64,000 nucleotides of DNA, from positions 541,173 to 605,172 of the forward strand of contig JXTB01000102.1 in NCBI GenBank assembly GCA_002914805.1, given 5' to 3'. Shown in pieces: positions 23,381 to 36,180 of the stretch; positions within the stretch are counted from its first letter, which is position 1, and every line of letters starts with the position of its first letter. The notes beneath the pieces are model-generated. The model saw only the letters and a program-made list of their open reading frames with translations, did no database searches and was not told where the DNA came from. The DNA is from Parasponia andersonii (lineage: Eukaryota; Streptophyta; Magnoliopsida; Rosales; Cannabaceae). The position numbers and the translations under genes are program-made.

Positions 23381-24980
23381 AATACAAAAAATTAAAAAAA
23401 TTTAGGTAGATGACCAAAATTTTAAATTTGATCAAGTAGATATCCACTTTTTAAATTTTATAGCTAAATGTGCAATTGCATATATTTTTACACTTGGTAA
23501 ATATACTTATCTATCAATTTCAGTTAATGTATCAAGTAATAAACTTTTATACATGGTATATAATATTTTATACTTGGTATATAATATATATACTAGACAT
23601 TTTGCTACAATATTTGAAAAATGGACATTTACTTAAATTGAGTCCAAAATTCGATCATTTTGCTGTATGACCCAAATAAATATTCGCTTCTTAATTGGTA
23701 CCATTTATATGTTAAGTGCCTAATATATCCAGTATATGAATTAAAGCTAGTGCCCAAATACATATTCATTTCTTAATTGGTACCATTTATATATCAAGTG
23801 CTTAATATATTCAGTATATGAATTAAAGCTAGTGTATAAGTACATAAACTAAAAGTAAAAGTACATGTACTCAGTCACTTAGTTTTAAAAGGAGAAAAAT
23901 GAACATTTATTAAAACAAAGTGTATAAATAAACAAGGACACCTACTTTAATTTCCCTTTGATTTTTTGGACGACTTTATTTTCATACCTCTTTCTACGCT
24001 ACCAACACTATTTCTAAAACCACACTCGATTAAAATTAAAAATCTAATTACTTTTTATACTCCTAATTTTTCCTAACATATCCCTTAATTAATCGAAAAT
24101 TATCTTCTCTCCACACTTTTTTTTCTCCCTTATGCTCATTCACATCCCACACTTTCTTTCTTTTCTTCTCATCCCTTTTCTACTCAACAAATTTTGGAGC
24201 TTCTACAATGTATTTATCTTTATATATGTATATTTTCTTTTATATGCACTGGATCACCATGTTCTCTTAGCCACACGAGGGCTTTTCACTTATGAGTTTT
24301 AAACAATGGCATCCTTCATAAATGAATCTTGTTACATATATATATATATAATATGTATATATTTATCTTTTTTAAGCATTTTAAGAAGATATGTGCAAGC
24401 ATATTTGTTTAAATAATATGTACTGAAAAGTACTTTCATTTAGGGTTATTTTAGTAATAAAAATTTGTATTAAAAAGATGTATACGGAGAGCAGATAAAT
24501 GGGTGGTAATAGAACCATTGTAAAATTTCAAAAATATTGAAAATACCCTCCTTGCTCCTTTTTTTTTTTAAAAAAAAAAACACATTTATTTTTAAAAAGT
24601 ACTACTTTTTTCTATTTGAGTACTTGAAGTAAACAATTAGGTACTTTTTCAAAACTTGAATTTGTGAAAGGTACTTGAGGTAACTAATTGGGTTACATAA
24701 GGAAACCAATCCAAAATTTTCTAATAAATTAGGCCACCTAAGATTCATCAATTTTAGACATTATAAACCTTGTATTTGTGTAAGAACCCCATCTAAAAGA
24801 TTTGGGTTATTCCTAATGTATTCAGTTTTGGGCCTCTTTAGTAAATGTTTATTTTTCAAACACTATAGCAAACTAGTTAGTATATTAGTTTGAATACATA
24901 GTATATTAGATATACTACTTAGTATAAAAAGTTAACAAACCGATATATTTGTAGATGGTAAAATCTGCAATTACAGAGAT
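23381..24980. other. AT-rich intergenic DNA with a tandem duplication
   Basis: No gene is seen. It contains the 82 bp duplication at 23671-23835, a TA microsatellite near 24337-24350 and A/T homopolymers near 24559-24580. Confidence 0.6.
23671..23835. repeat. 82 bp tandem duplication
   Basis: Two head-to-tail copies, 23671-23752 and 23753-23835, sharing ttaattggtaccatttatat and agtatatgaattaaagctag with a few substitutions. They are non-coding. Confidence 0.85.
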
Positions 24981-26532
24981 TGGGCCTCCAACAACCTACA
25001 AAAACCAAAAGGCAGTAAGAATGCTCCTTGGACATAAGGGTGGTGTCGGCCTAAAGAACTCTAACGGTCAAGTTAGTAATGATAAAAGATGAAATAAGTA
25101 ATATGAATATAAATAAATGTAAAAATGATCAAAAATAATACTGCAACTGGTGAGGGCGTGAAAGCCTCAGAGACTAACCGAGGGTCTGAACTCAACAGTG
25201 CATGATTGATTGCATAGTCTCTAAGTCTAAAGCATTGGGAGTATGATACGAAAGAGAGTTTTTGTGTGTAAATATTGCATATATAAGTGCTTGTTTCAAT
25301 TTAATATCCTTCTTTTCAGTGGAGAGAGGCATTTATAGAGGGCTCAGTCGACATGCGTGACATGTGTTCTCCCCTTATCACTCATTTGGTTGACAAATAT
25401 TCGGATTTGGATGGACGTTAGTTAAGGACGTGATCCTTCTTGGGTCAAGTGAGTTTTGATTGAGTCCTATATAGCCTTATTTGAACAGGCATAGTACTCT
25501 TCCTTTTCAAAGAAGTAGATTGCATCCCACTTGAAGGTGAGAGATAGGTGGAAGACTCCTTTGACCGAGTCCTGATTAATAGGAGTCAGTTGTGCATGTG
25601 TGTATTAACGCTTCAAAATTGCATGTGTATGATTTCGTAAACAAGTAATATAATTAAGTGAGAGTTATCATCCCATGAGGATTGGATATTCAAAACTAAT
25701 TACTAAATTTAAGTCAACTTTAACTTTATCCAAAAGTTAGTAATTAAAACAAAAAGAAACAATTAAAACAAGAATTCAAAAGCAAAAATTGAAGGCGCAA
25801 GTGAAATAGAAAAATTCAAGATAGAATTACCAAGGATTACTAGTTTCCCCAACTCCGCACTTGTTTTGTTACCTCTCTATCCTTCTAATTAATTTAACTA
25901 AACAAATGTTAGCCAAGTGCTGAACATCTAATTGTGTATATTTGTTAAGGATTTATATCATTATTATACACTTAGAGTATCATTAACTTCCCTAACTTTA
26001 AGCATTTTTATAATCATATGCTTAAAGTAAGAATTATCCCTAATTAATATTAAATGATATTAAATGATCATTGTGACGCAGTCTCGTAGGTTTGGTAAAA
26101 CAGACATAAATCTTAAAACAAATGGAAAATAGATATGATTCATGGCCTCAAAGAATTTAGGCTCAATGCCCAACTAAACTTAGAAATGTCAAATCGTTAA
26201 AGGTAGGCCAGTTCATGCTTCTTGTCGTACTTGACATCGCCCAATAAAACATTGTGTCGTACTCATGTTGGTCCAAGTTTATAAGGTTTTACATAAGCTT
26301 AAGACTGAATTTTCATGCATGATTAGATCATGGTTTTCATTAGCTTCTATAAAGATCTAAAATTCACCTACTACTGCATACTAAATCAAAAGTACAAGTC
26401 GTTCAACAATAGATATATGTATGCATGTATTATATGAAAGCAAGTGATAAGTGTTGAAAATCTGACTTTTTACAGTTTTATGGCCTTTATTTCTTTTATT
26501 TTGCAGACTACTTTTTCTTGTTTTTATAGGAT
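24981..26532. repeat. Repeat-like intergenic DNA, family not recognised
   Basis: The style (cctacaaaaaccaaaaggcag, tatcatcccatgaggattgg, low coding potential, moderate GC islands) resembles dispersed plant repeats, but I cannot assign a family. The copia element begins at its right edge. The sequence after that element (31513-32200) has a similar character, so both may be parts of one older repeat. Confidence 0.3.
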
Positions 26533-26754
26533 TGTTTACTCCATATTTTAGGGTAGATTGTTGCCTTACTTTATGGACCTTTTTGCTCTACTGACAGATT
26601 TTTTGGGAACAGTTTTTCCATGTGTTATGTGACTAGTTCAGCTGCTTGCTGCCCAGAAATGCCTATATAAGTTCTATGCTTGCAACTGGTTTATGAAAAG
26701 AAAAAATACAGAGTTTTTCTCTCTTTTCACTTTATTTCTACCTATCATTCTTTA
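26533..26754 (+). repeat. 5' LTR of the copia element
   Basis: About 222 bases, sharing attttagggtagattgtt, cccagaaatgcctatataag and gaaaaaatacagagttttt-type blocks with the 3' LTR. The shared ctatataag is the likely TATA box. The primer-binding site follows at once. The left boundary is uncertain by a few bases and no target duplication is evident. Confidence 0.8.
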
Positions 26755-29700
26755 TGGTATCAGATCTTAAAATCGGCTCTACATCCCTCCCTTTTTCAAT
26801 GGCTACTCCAGCCACTTTTGAATCAGAAGTCATCAGCCGGGAGACACATGTTTCCAGCAACAATAGGGCAGTTGAGACCATCATTTCTGCCCTTATTACC
26901 GGATACAAACTAAATGGACAGAATTATCTCCAATGGTCAAATTCTATATTGATGTTTGTGGAAGGCAAAGGCAAGGATGACTATCTCATTAGGATTGCCA
27001 CAAAACCCAACGAAGGAAATCCAAAATTCAAGACTTGAAAGGCTGAAAATAGCAGGGTAAAGTCTTGATTAATTAATTCAATGACCAATGACATAGAAGA
27101 AGATTTCATGTTATATGATACTGCCTGAGAAATATGGCTGATTACTAAAGAAACATATTTGGATCCAAAGAACACGACTAAATCATTTGGTGTAGACGAC
27201 ATTCTCCATGGTCTTCGCCAAGAAGATAGACCTGTAATACAATGTTACATGCTCTTCACAAGGTACTAGCAGCAACTGGACACCTTTGAAAAGCATGAAT
27301 GGAGCTATCCCACTAAAGCAACAATATACAAAAAGATTGTGGAGAAGAAACGGATCTACAAATTTCTTCTTGGTCTCAACAAGAATCTTGATGAGGTTAG
27401 AAGTAGGATCCTTGCAACTAAACCTCTTCCAAATATTCGAGAAGTTTACTCACAAGTACAACATGAAGAAAGTCGAAGAAGGCTTATGTTTGAACCTAGT
27501 CCAAGTGTAAACCAAATTGAATCATCAACATTAGGTGCTCGCAACTCCAACTTTCCTAGAGAGTATCAACAATAACGTAAAGGTGGAAGACCATGGTGTG
27601 AACTGCAAGAGACCTGGACATCTAAAGGAAACATGCTGGAAATTACATAGAAAGCCCGTCGATTGGAAACTGAGTGGAAATCAAGGCAATCGACATGAAC
27701 CTAAAAGTCGTGGCCTTGTGGCCATCGGAGAAGAAAATGGACCTGAGAACTTACCATTCAATAAAGAGGAGTTGGGGCTACTAAAGAAACTAATCAGCCA
27801 ACAAAAGTATACACCCGAGATAATAAGCACTTGTGTCGTGGCACAACAAGGTACTCATTCTATTGTTTTGAGTTCACATATGGAGAAATATAGCCCATGG
27901 ATTGTAGATTCTAGTGTATCTGATCACATGATCAGTAATTCCGCTTTATTTCACACTTTCAATCCTTGTTCTGGAAATTATATGGTGCGAATTGCTGATG
28001 GTTTAATGTCGAAGGTGGCTAGAATGGAAACTGTTATTCTTACCAAAGATTTGATTTTAAAATCAGTTTTGCTAGTTCCCAAGTTAACCTACAACTTATT
28101 GTCCATTAGTAAGCGTTTTGCTAGTTCCCAAGTTAACCTACAACTTATTGTCCATTAGTAAGCTTACCAAGGATTTAAGGTGCTCTACTCATTTCTCCTC
28201 AACTAATTGTGTTTTTCAAGACTTGGAATCAGAGAAGATGATTGGCAATGCTGAGGAATGTACGGGGCTCTATCTTCCCAGAGGTCCTAGTAATCCTAAG
28301 GAACAAGCTCATCATGAAATTGTGTCTTTATCTACTCTATCAAATCTCTCAAATAAAGAAGGTGCAATTATGTTGCGGCACTTTAGATTAGGGCATCTCA
28401 ATTTCCAGTTTTTGAGAAAGTTGTTTTCTGCTTTATTCAAAAACATTAATCCCAAACTTTTCAATGTGAAATCTGTCAGTTTTCAAAATATGTGAGAAGC
28501 AATTATCCCATTCAAGGTTATAAATCGTCTCATCCTTTTGCAATGATTCATAATGATATATGGGGACCTTCTAAGGTGAAAACTATATCAGGTACTATGT
28601 GGTTTCTAACCTTTATTAATAATCATACTAGATTGACGTGGATATACCTAATAAAAGAAAAATCTAAAGCCAGTACCAGATTTAAAGACTTCCACACTAT
28701 GATTTAAAATCAATTCCAAACCAAAATAAAAGTCTTTAAATCTAATAATGCCAAAAATTATTTCAATTCTATCTCTAAGGAATATTTCACAACTAATGGG
28801 ATAATACACCAAAACTCTTGTATCGACACCCCACAATAAAATGGGGTAGCCAAAAGGAAAAATAGACACTTGCTTGAGGTAGCCAGATCTATTATATTTA
28901 CTGCACATATTCCTAATCATTTCTGGGAGGAGGCAATTATGACAGCCACATATCTCATAAACAGAATGCCATCTAGGGTGCTAAATTTTCACACTCCATG
29001 TCAAACTCTTCTTCAGAGTTATCCTACTACACATACCATTTCATCATTACCACTAAAAGTTTTTGAGAGTATAGTCTTTATTCATAATCATTCTTAAAAC
29101 CAAAGCAAACTAGACTCTAAAGCCATCAAATGTGTTTTTCTAGGCTACTCATCAACCAAAAAGGGTTACAAATGTTACTCACCCAATACTAAAAAATTGT
29201 ATACCTCTATGGATGTAATATTCTTTGAAAACCAACCCTACTATCTGAAACATCACATCCAGGGGGAGAACTCACAAGAAGAGTGCAATATTGGGCTCAA
29301 AACCCTCAACTTTCTTCTGAAATCACTACCACTCATTCACCTGAGAATCCCACAACCGAGGTCACCACAATCAGTCCACTGGCAAACACCACTCCAATCA
29401 CTTTACCAGATTCAAAGTTTTTTGGCCATACTAAATATACTAACAATGCACACAACAATGAGTTATATGTTTATACAAGGAGAAAAAGACCCCAAGAGAA
29501 GACAGAGATCCAATTCTTCCTAAGGTAAACCATGAGTCTCATCCAATTTTAAGTCCAGGTAACGGCTCTCACAATGATTTCAATAACACCACTGCAACTG
29601 ACTACACTGATCTTGATGTTCCCATTGCAATAAAAAAGGGTGTATGAAAATGAACGAAACATCCTATTCATAACTTTGTCTCATATGGGAACTTATCTAG

Positions 29701-31276
29701 AGAATATAAGGCATTTACCATAAATCTATCCAATATCGAAATTCCTCAAAATATTCAAGTTGCACTAGAAATCCCAGAATGGAGAATGGCCATTAAAGAA
29801 GAGATTCAGGCCTTAGAAATAAAGGTACCTAGGAACTAGCTGACTTGCCAGGAGGAAAACGACCAGTAGGCTATAAGTGGATATTCAACATCAAACACAT
29901 GCCAGATGGGAGCATAGACCGCTACAAAGCGAAGTTGGTTGCTAAAGGATTCACTCAAGCATATGGTATTGGCAATCAAGAAACATTTGCTCTAGTTGCA
30001 AAACTCAAGATTGTTCGTGTTATCCTATCCTTAACAGCAAATCAAGATTGGCCTCTTTATCAGTATGATGTCAAGAATACATTTCTCCATGATGATCTAG
30101 AATATGAAGTGTACATGGAAATTCCACCTAGTTTTGAGGCTGAAGCTAATGCTAATAAAGTTTGCAAATTGCGAAAGTCTCTATATGGACTAAAGTAACC
30201 CCATCGTGCATGGTTTGATAGATTCACCAAGGTGGTGAAGAAGCAAGGGTATACTCAGGGTCAATCAGATCACACTCTGTTAACAAAGTTCTCGATGAAT
30301 GGAAGAATTATTATTCTCATCGTGTATGTTGATGATATCATCATAACCGGAGACTTTGCAGAAGAAATAGTATATTCTTGCCAAGGAATTTGAAATCAAA
30401 GACTTAAGAAATTTGAGGTACTTCCTAGGTATGGAAATAGCTCGTTCCAAGAAAGGAATTGTGGTATCACAACGCAAGTATGTCCTAAATGTACTTAAAA
30501 AAACCGGTATGTTGGGATGCAAACCTGCAAATACTTCAATGGACTCGAACTACAAACTTGGATTCAAGGAAGACAGTTCTCTAGTTGACACGGGTTGATA
30601 TCAACGTCTGGTTGGTAAACTCATCTACCTCTCTCATACAAGACCTGACATTGGGTTTTCAATAAGTGTGCGGAGTCAATTTATGAACAAGCCTAATGAA
30701 GATCACCTTAAAGCTATCCATAGAATTCTCTGGTACTTAAAAATGACTCCTGGGAAAGGTATATTTTTCAGAAAATGAACAAATAAGAAAGGGGAGATTT
30801 TTGCAAATGCAAATTGGGCAAGATCGGTTACTGATAGAAGGTCGACAACGAGCTATTGTACTTATGTTTGGAGAAATCTGGTCACTTGGCACAATAAGAA
30901 ACAGTCTGTTGTTGCAAGAAGTAATGCTGAAGTAGAATTTCAAGCTTTAGCTCAAGGTATTTGTGAAGGAATGTGGCCGAGAAGATTTCTCAAGGAACTG
31001 AGAATTCCAACAGATGAACCTATGATGGTGTTTTGTGACAATCAAGCTACTATCAGTATTGCTAAAAATCTTATTCATCATGATCGGACTAAATATGTGG
31101 AATTAGATCGTCACTTTATCAAAGAAAAAGTCGAAAAAAGGATCTTGAATTTAATTTATACTCCAAGCCACCTTCAAGTGGCTGACATTCTCACAAAAGC
31201 TCTTGCGAGAATAAAGTTTGAAGAATTGAGATCCAAGTTTGGAATGATTAACATTTACTCCAAACTTGAGGGGGAG

Positions 31277-31512
31277 TGTTCCATGTTTTAGGGTAGATTG
31301 TTACCTTACTTTCATGGACCTTTTGCTCCATGTTTAAGGATAGTTTGCTGGTCGATTTTATGGGAACAGTTGTTCCATGTTTTATGTGACTGATTCAGCT
31401 GCTCGCTGCCCAGAAATGCCTATATAAGTCCTATGGTTGTAACTTGTTTGTGAAGAGAAAAAATACAGAGTTTTCCTCTCTGTTCACTTCATTTCTACTT
31501 ATCATTCTTTAA
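31277..31512 (+). repeat. 3' LTR of the copia element
   Basis: About 236 bases starting tgttccatgttttag directly after the polypurine tract. It corresponds to the 5' LTR throughout, with scattered substitutions and small indels. It ends near cattcttta. Confidence 0.82.
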
Positions 31513-32200
31513 TAAGGCTAACAATAAATCTTTCAGAAGGTATTTTCTGGGTAGTTGTAAAGGTAAAGTCAAGGAATCCAAGTATAATGCAGCCAACACA
31601 AAAGCAAGCAAAGAAGTACAATCCTCATATAAACTTCTTAAATCATATTAAAATAATAAACGAAAAAACATATATCATGAGTTTTTTACACATACAGAAA
31701 AGACGTCCCATGTAACAGGGAAATGAAGTAATATCAAATATGTTATGTAAGATTAATGTTTTTATGTGCAAGTTGATCCTAAAAGCTAACATACGCCAAG
31801 AACGATTAAATATTAAAGAAGTCTTAGTAGGCATACAGAGCTTGGCAATCTCTAAGTGGTCGAACTAGAGTAATTTATGAATCAATAGGATGAGATAACC
31901 TTAGCTAAGTGTATAAAAGAGCTAGTCAGATTAGAGCCACTTATCGTAGAAGCATCATAAAATAACTGGAGCAGGCGCTTAACAATAATCATTACTGAAG
32001 AAAATTAAGACCATTCAAACAATTAAAAAAAGGGCTAAGAGAAACCCTTAATCCATTATCACATCCATTTATCATGCCTAAAATGTTTACCTGCTATAAG
32101 AACTTAAAACACACCATCAATGGTATTTAAGGCAATTACACAAACACATGGTGAACCAAATAAACAAACGAAAAAAAAAATCACCAAAAGAGCAGAAAAA
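31513..32200. other. Intergenic, repeat-like, no gene seen
   Basis: AT-rich sequence with no supported frame. It may continue the older repeat interrupted by the copia element, but I could not match the two sides. Confidence 0.35.
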
Positions 32201-32205
32201 CTCAC

Positions 32206-32360
32206 AGATATTAATAGAAATCAAAGATCAAAGGCTTCAGATCAGGGGTGCCAGATTAGAGAGAGTGCTGGTGATGAGGTCAACGTAGACGAGAGTGCCA
32301 GAGTTGACGTCGACAAGTCTGAGAGATCCGACTGAATAGAACTCGTCAGAGAAGAGAACT
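32206..32360 (-). other. Exon-like ATG-free segment (possible leader exon 2)
   Basis: On the minus strand this 155-base segment is bounded by an acceptor (aaaaatcag before 32360) and a donor (gtgagt from 32205). It contains no ATG and is less AT-rich than its flanks. That is what a 5' UTR exon would look like. It lies downstream of a similar donor-ended segment at 32992-33075. There is no coding frame. This is inference only. Confidence 0.25.
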
Positions 32361-32569
32361 CTGATTTTTGAGGACAAATGAAAACATCCAAATGGTGTTC
32401 ATTCTCTGTTCTTTATAACTTTGCTTTTAAATGTTGTTTTCAGGAAATAAGGCCAAGCGCCATACTAATAATAACCTAATTAAGGTCCTTTCATTGTTCA
32501 TGGAATACACTTTCTTACAAACTTGGCGGCATAATACTTCATTGCCCATAGCTGAAATATATGCACATA

Positions 32570-32610
32570 TATATTTATATATATATATATATATAAATAT
32601 ATATTATATA
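32570..32610. repeat. TA microsatellite
   Basis: An interrupted TA run (longest stretch about 20 bases) within AT-rich sequence. Confidence 0.8.
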
Positions 32611-32991
32611 TTTCTTCACAACTATTGAAACCCATTAATGGGAACACAAAAATGTGTGAAACTCTGGAAACAAATTAGTCACAGAAACCCCAATCTAGGT
32701 AACCAAACAGAGCCATTTATTATAAACAACATTCCGATTCGCTATACCAGTTAATCCAATCAATGAAACAACACAAAATATGCAAAATGAAATTGAGTAA
32801 ATGGAGATTATATATAAAATTCAATATAGAACCATCCCACTGTATCCCCAACCATGCGAGAAACAGCTTTCAAAAAAAAAAAAAAACTCAGGACAGAGAG
32901 AGAGTCAGACTTTTTGCTTAGCGTTCGTGAAAAAAATGATTGCAGATATAGTATAGAGAAGAGAGAGAGATTAGGGTTGAGGGGGGTTTAC

Positions 32992-33110
32992 TTGGGGAAG
33001 ACTATGAAAGGTGATCGGAATTGAGAGCGTGAGGCGCCGCGCTACTGGACTGGGACCTCCCTCGCCCGTCGATTACGAATAAAGTGTTTTTGAAGATTTT
33101 TGTCGAGTGA
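32992..33110 (-). promoter_or_regulatory. Promoter-like GC island and first-exon candidate
   Basis: Read on the minus strand, a TATA-like atatat (near 33107) is followed by a GC-rich, ATG-free stretch (gcgcggcgcc near 33030-33040). It ends at a good donor (caa|gtaaac, GT at 32991-32990) followed by CT-rich sequence. This resembles a plant promoter plus first non-coding exon. The nearest minus-strand genes are the PPR gene (10 kb away) and GPN3 (15 kb away, with a leader acceptor). It may also be the relic of a lost gene. Confidence 0.3.
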
Positions 33111-34270
33111 TATATTCCTTTTATTTTGATAAAATTACTAATTTAACCTCTGAGTTAAGCGATTTTTTAATATAAATAAGTAATTTGCAGCAAATCAATA
33201 ACTGCTTTAATCGAAGTTAAAGACGATTGTTACTTCCGACTCCTCCGAACCCAAATTTATATCCTACTTTCCGCCTTAGAACGTAGTGAGGACTTTTAAA
33301 AGATCAAAAAAGGTCTTCATCATACTAAAACATTCTCAAATAGCGTTATTAAATTCTAGATGATTCTGAACAAGACTGAATAATATTAGATGGGTTGAGA
33401 CGGTTCTAAAAGTTCCTAGATTGACTTGAAAAAATCAAGATGGTGGGTGAACCTCTTAAAAGGATCTAGGTCATGTTTGTTCTAGATTTCTTTATGTAAA
33501 TATTTTTGTAGATATTACTACTTTATTTGGGAATATTCTAAACTCTTTATAAAATCATGCTATTTGGCACGATCATAACACTTGATTGGTTTAAGATTTG
33601 CCTATAAAGGACCTATTGCATTCATTTGTACACAAGTCTCATTTGTAAGAGTTGTAAACATTTTAAGAATAATACAAAACTTTCATTCACTCAAACTCTC
33701 TCATCCTTTATTATTTTATTTCAAAACTTATTCTAAGTCCCTTTCTTAAGTATTAATAGGCTGATTTAGTGCGACGAACTGTACTAAGTGCTCCAAAGTC
33801 TAAATGCGTTTAGTAAAGTAGGGTCCATGCTTTGGAAGGATAAGCTCCATAATCTCCCCTGATCAATCAAACCCCACGATGTGATCTCTAACTCCAAGTC
33901 TAGGAAAAGGATCGATTCTCACTCTGGGTGTCCCCTAAAATACCTGGATAAAAGCTTAGCCCGATGCTGGGAACTCTTTTTTATCCAGACAAAACTTGAG
34001 GTTGAAAATATCTAACAAATTACGAGATTTAGTTGCACAAATCTTCTGACAACTGCCCCTAGTCCTCAAGACTAACGTTGGTTGATCAGTTTGAGGAAGT
34101 GTATGACATAGAATTTGAACTAGAAGGGTAATGGATTGTGAGATCAGACTCCTCTTCTAATTACTCTATTTTTGAAACAGAACTAAAGCAATCTTGAGAG
34201 TCAGAAAATGAAGAAGCCATAGGAGAGAATTTGGAAGGAATTTTTTCTTTGTTTGACAAAACAAAGACTG
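33111..34270 (+). repeat. Unclassified LTR- or promoter-like repeat
   Basis: This holds several ttcta-type strings (33350-33540), a TATA-like cctataaagga (33601-33611) and a leader-like stretch with aataatacaaaac (33668-33680). A non-coding region follows, then a short acidic open stretch near 34140-34270. The layout resembles the promoter and leader of an LTR element or plant pararetrovirus relic. I see no diagnostic protein domain or primer-binding site, so the family is open. If it is such an element it is broken and old. Confidence 0.25.
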
Positions 34271-35825
34271 GTTTAAGCAGGTTTTCTTTTTTGTTTTTGT
34301 TTTTTTTTTAAATAATAAATGTTTTATTTATCTATTACGGTTATTAAGATTAACTGAAGTTATTCTTCGTACATATGTATATATATAAGCGATGTTTTAA
34401 TGGAGATTTTTATTTTTACTCTATGGTATTATAATTTGAGCTATTGGATTTTAATCTAATAACTAGAATAATATTAGTAGATTTACTAAAACAATTATTA
34501 TAACTTGATAGTGATAAGGTGTTTAATTTTTTTTATTTTCTTTTTTTTAAAAGAAAATGAAACTAGTGAAAAATATTTAATAATCTCAAATCACTCAGTT
34601 ATCTTATTTATTGAAAATAAAATAACAAAATATGTACAAATTTTACACTGATTCAAGTATATTTTAAAAAAAAAAAAAACAAAACAAATTTTCTTTCAAT
34701 ACAGTTGCTTTATTCATAATTTTTTTTTAATTAAAGAAAACAACTTATTCATAATATAAAAATTATGCTAGCTTGAATTTTACTTTTCGTATAGTAAGAA
34801 AGAAATTTTATGAAATAGTGAAGATACAATAGTACGTATAATTTTAAATTAAAGATAATTAAAATATATAATTTTTAAATTAAAATTTTAAAAAGGAAAT
34901 AAATTAAAAAAATGAATTAGAAATTAATATATTAGTTGAGATGACTTTTTATTATATGTTTATTTCTAAATTATTTTCAAATTATTTTCTAAATTATATG
35001 TTTATTTCTACTTTAACTTTTAACTTATCTATTCATAGAGTAAAAACTAAAATATCTATTGAAAACTACAAACTTGTTTTAATTAGTGGAATTCCACTTC
35101 TGCCCTCATCTGGTCACTCACGTGATCAATGTGCGAAAGAAATAAAAGGAAGATAAAATTTAGTTTGAAAATAAATAAAATTATGTTTGATATCCTCTAT
35201 GTTATGATTATTTTAGAGATGTGCCTAACAATTTTACACGATTATATTTCTATATGGCAAAAAAACTTTAGCTATACCCTCGATTTAGTACGAGTCGGCC
35301 GACTGGCACTTTTTTTCCCCTTTTTTTCTTTATTTTTATTTATTTTTTTAATTTTTTTGAGAATTAGAATTCGAATCCAAATTAGAAGAAAATGTGGTTT
35401 TCACTGGACTAAGTTTGCGACCACATCCAGTGACACATCTTTTGAAAAATGAAAACCATTTCAAATGGGATTAATCAACCAACATAGAAATTGGGTTTTT
35501 TTTTGTTAATATATACAATATATTAGACTTGTTATTTTTTTTTGGTTTTTTATTTTCAAAAAATATTTCTGTCGGTTGATTTTAAGTTTCATCTAAACCC
35601 TCCAACACCAAAATTAAAACCAATCAATTCTCAAAAAAAATTAAAACCGATGAAAAAGAGCCCAATTTGTGATCAATTCTAGGTACAATTTTGGTGATGA
35701 ATTGACACTGAAAATTCGTTTTTACAGCATTTTGGGTAGTTATTTAGTTTTTTTGTTTGTTTTTGTTTTGTTTTTTCAGCATTTTGGGTAGTTTTTTTGT
35801 CTTTTTTACACCGAGTACCTTTGTT

Positions 35826-35864
<39 letters not shown>

Positions 35865-36180
35865 CTTTTAAGATGTTTTAAGATGAACAATAATGTATCC
35901 ATCGTAAAACGTTAGTGATAACTTTTTTCCAAATTGATCATCAAAATTCATCTCAAAGGTATTTTTGTTATCATTTACAACTCAGGATTATCATTTATAA
36001 CTCAGTTGGTAAAAGGTCGTTAATGTTATACCTAGAAATAGAATCAATTCAAAGATATGCATGCAACATGCACTAAGATAAAAAGTGTAATCAATTACCC
36101 AAACAAAAATGCCATATGAAGAATGGAATACAGGTTAGTGTTTTTGCTCTAGTAGCAAGATGTAAACAATAATTTGCTAT
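34271..36180. other. Very AT-rich intergenic DNA
   Basis: No gene is seen. Many poly-T and poly-A runs. Frames at 34941-35156 and 35129-35452 are low-complexity Phe/Leu/Ile and unsupported. The sequence ttttcagcattttgggtag occurs twice in slightly differing form near 35725 and 35775. Confidence 0.6.
35830..35863. repeat. AT microsatellite
   Basis: About 17 perfect (AT) units, likely polymorphic in length. Confidence 0.9.

Larger units (their letters stand above)
26533..31512 (+). mobile_element. Ty1/copia LTR retrotransposon, broken, old
   Basis: This is a nearly full-length but decayed element of about 5 kb. The parts in order fit copia: 5' LTR, primer-binding site like tggtatcaga (26755 on), gag traces (GYKLNGQNYLQWSNS), zinc-knuckle and protease traces (WIVDS), integrase, reverse transcriptase (GYKWIFNIKHMPDGSIDRYK), RNase H (VFCDNQATISIAKN), polypurine tract ttgagggggag (31267-31277) and 3' LTR. 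Integrase before reverse transcriptase places it in copia. The reading frame is broken many times, roughly ten or more. By eye the two LTRs differ at about a tenth of positions, so the insertion is old. It cannot move by itself. Confidence 0.93.

Noticed and set aside
34941-35452. Two open frames in AT-rich DNA
   Set aside because: Phe/Leu/Ile-rich low complexity without domains; expected by chance at this base composition.
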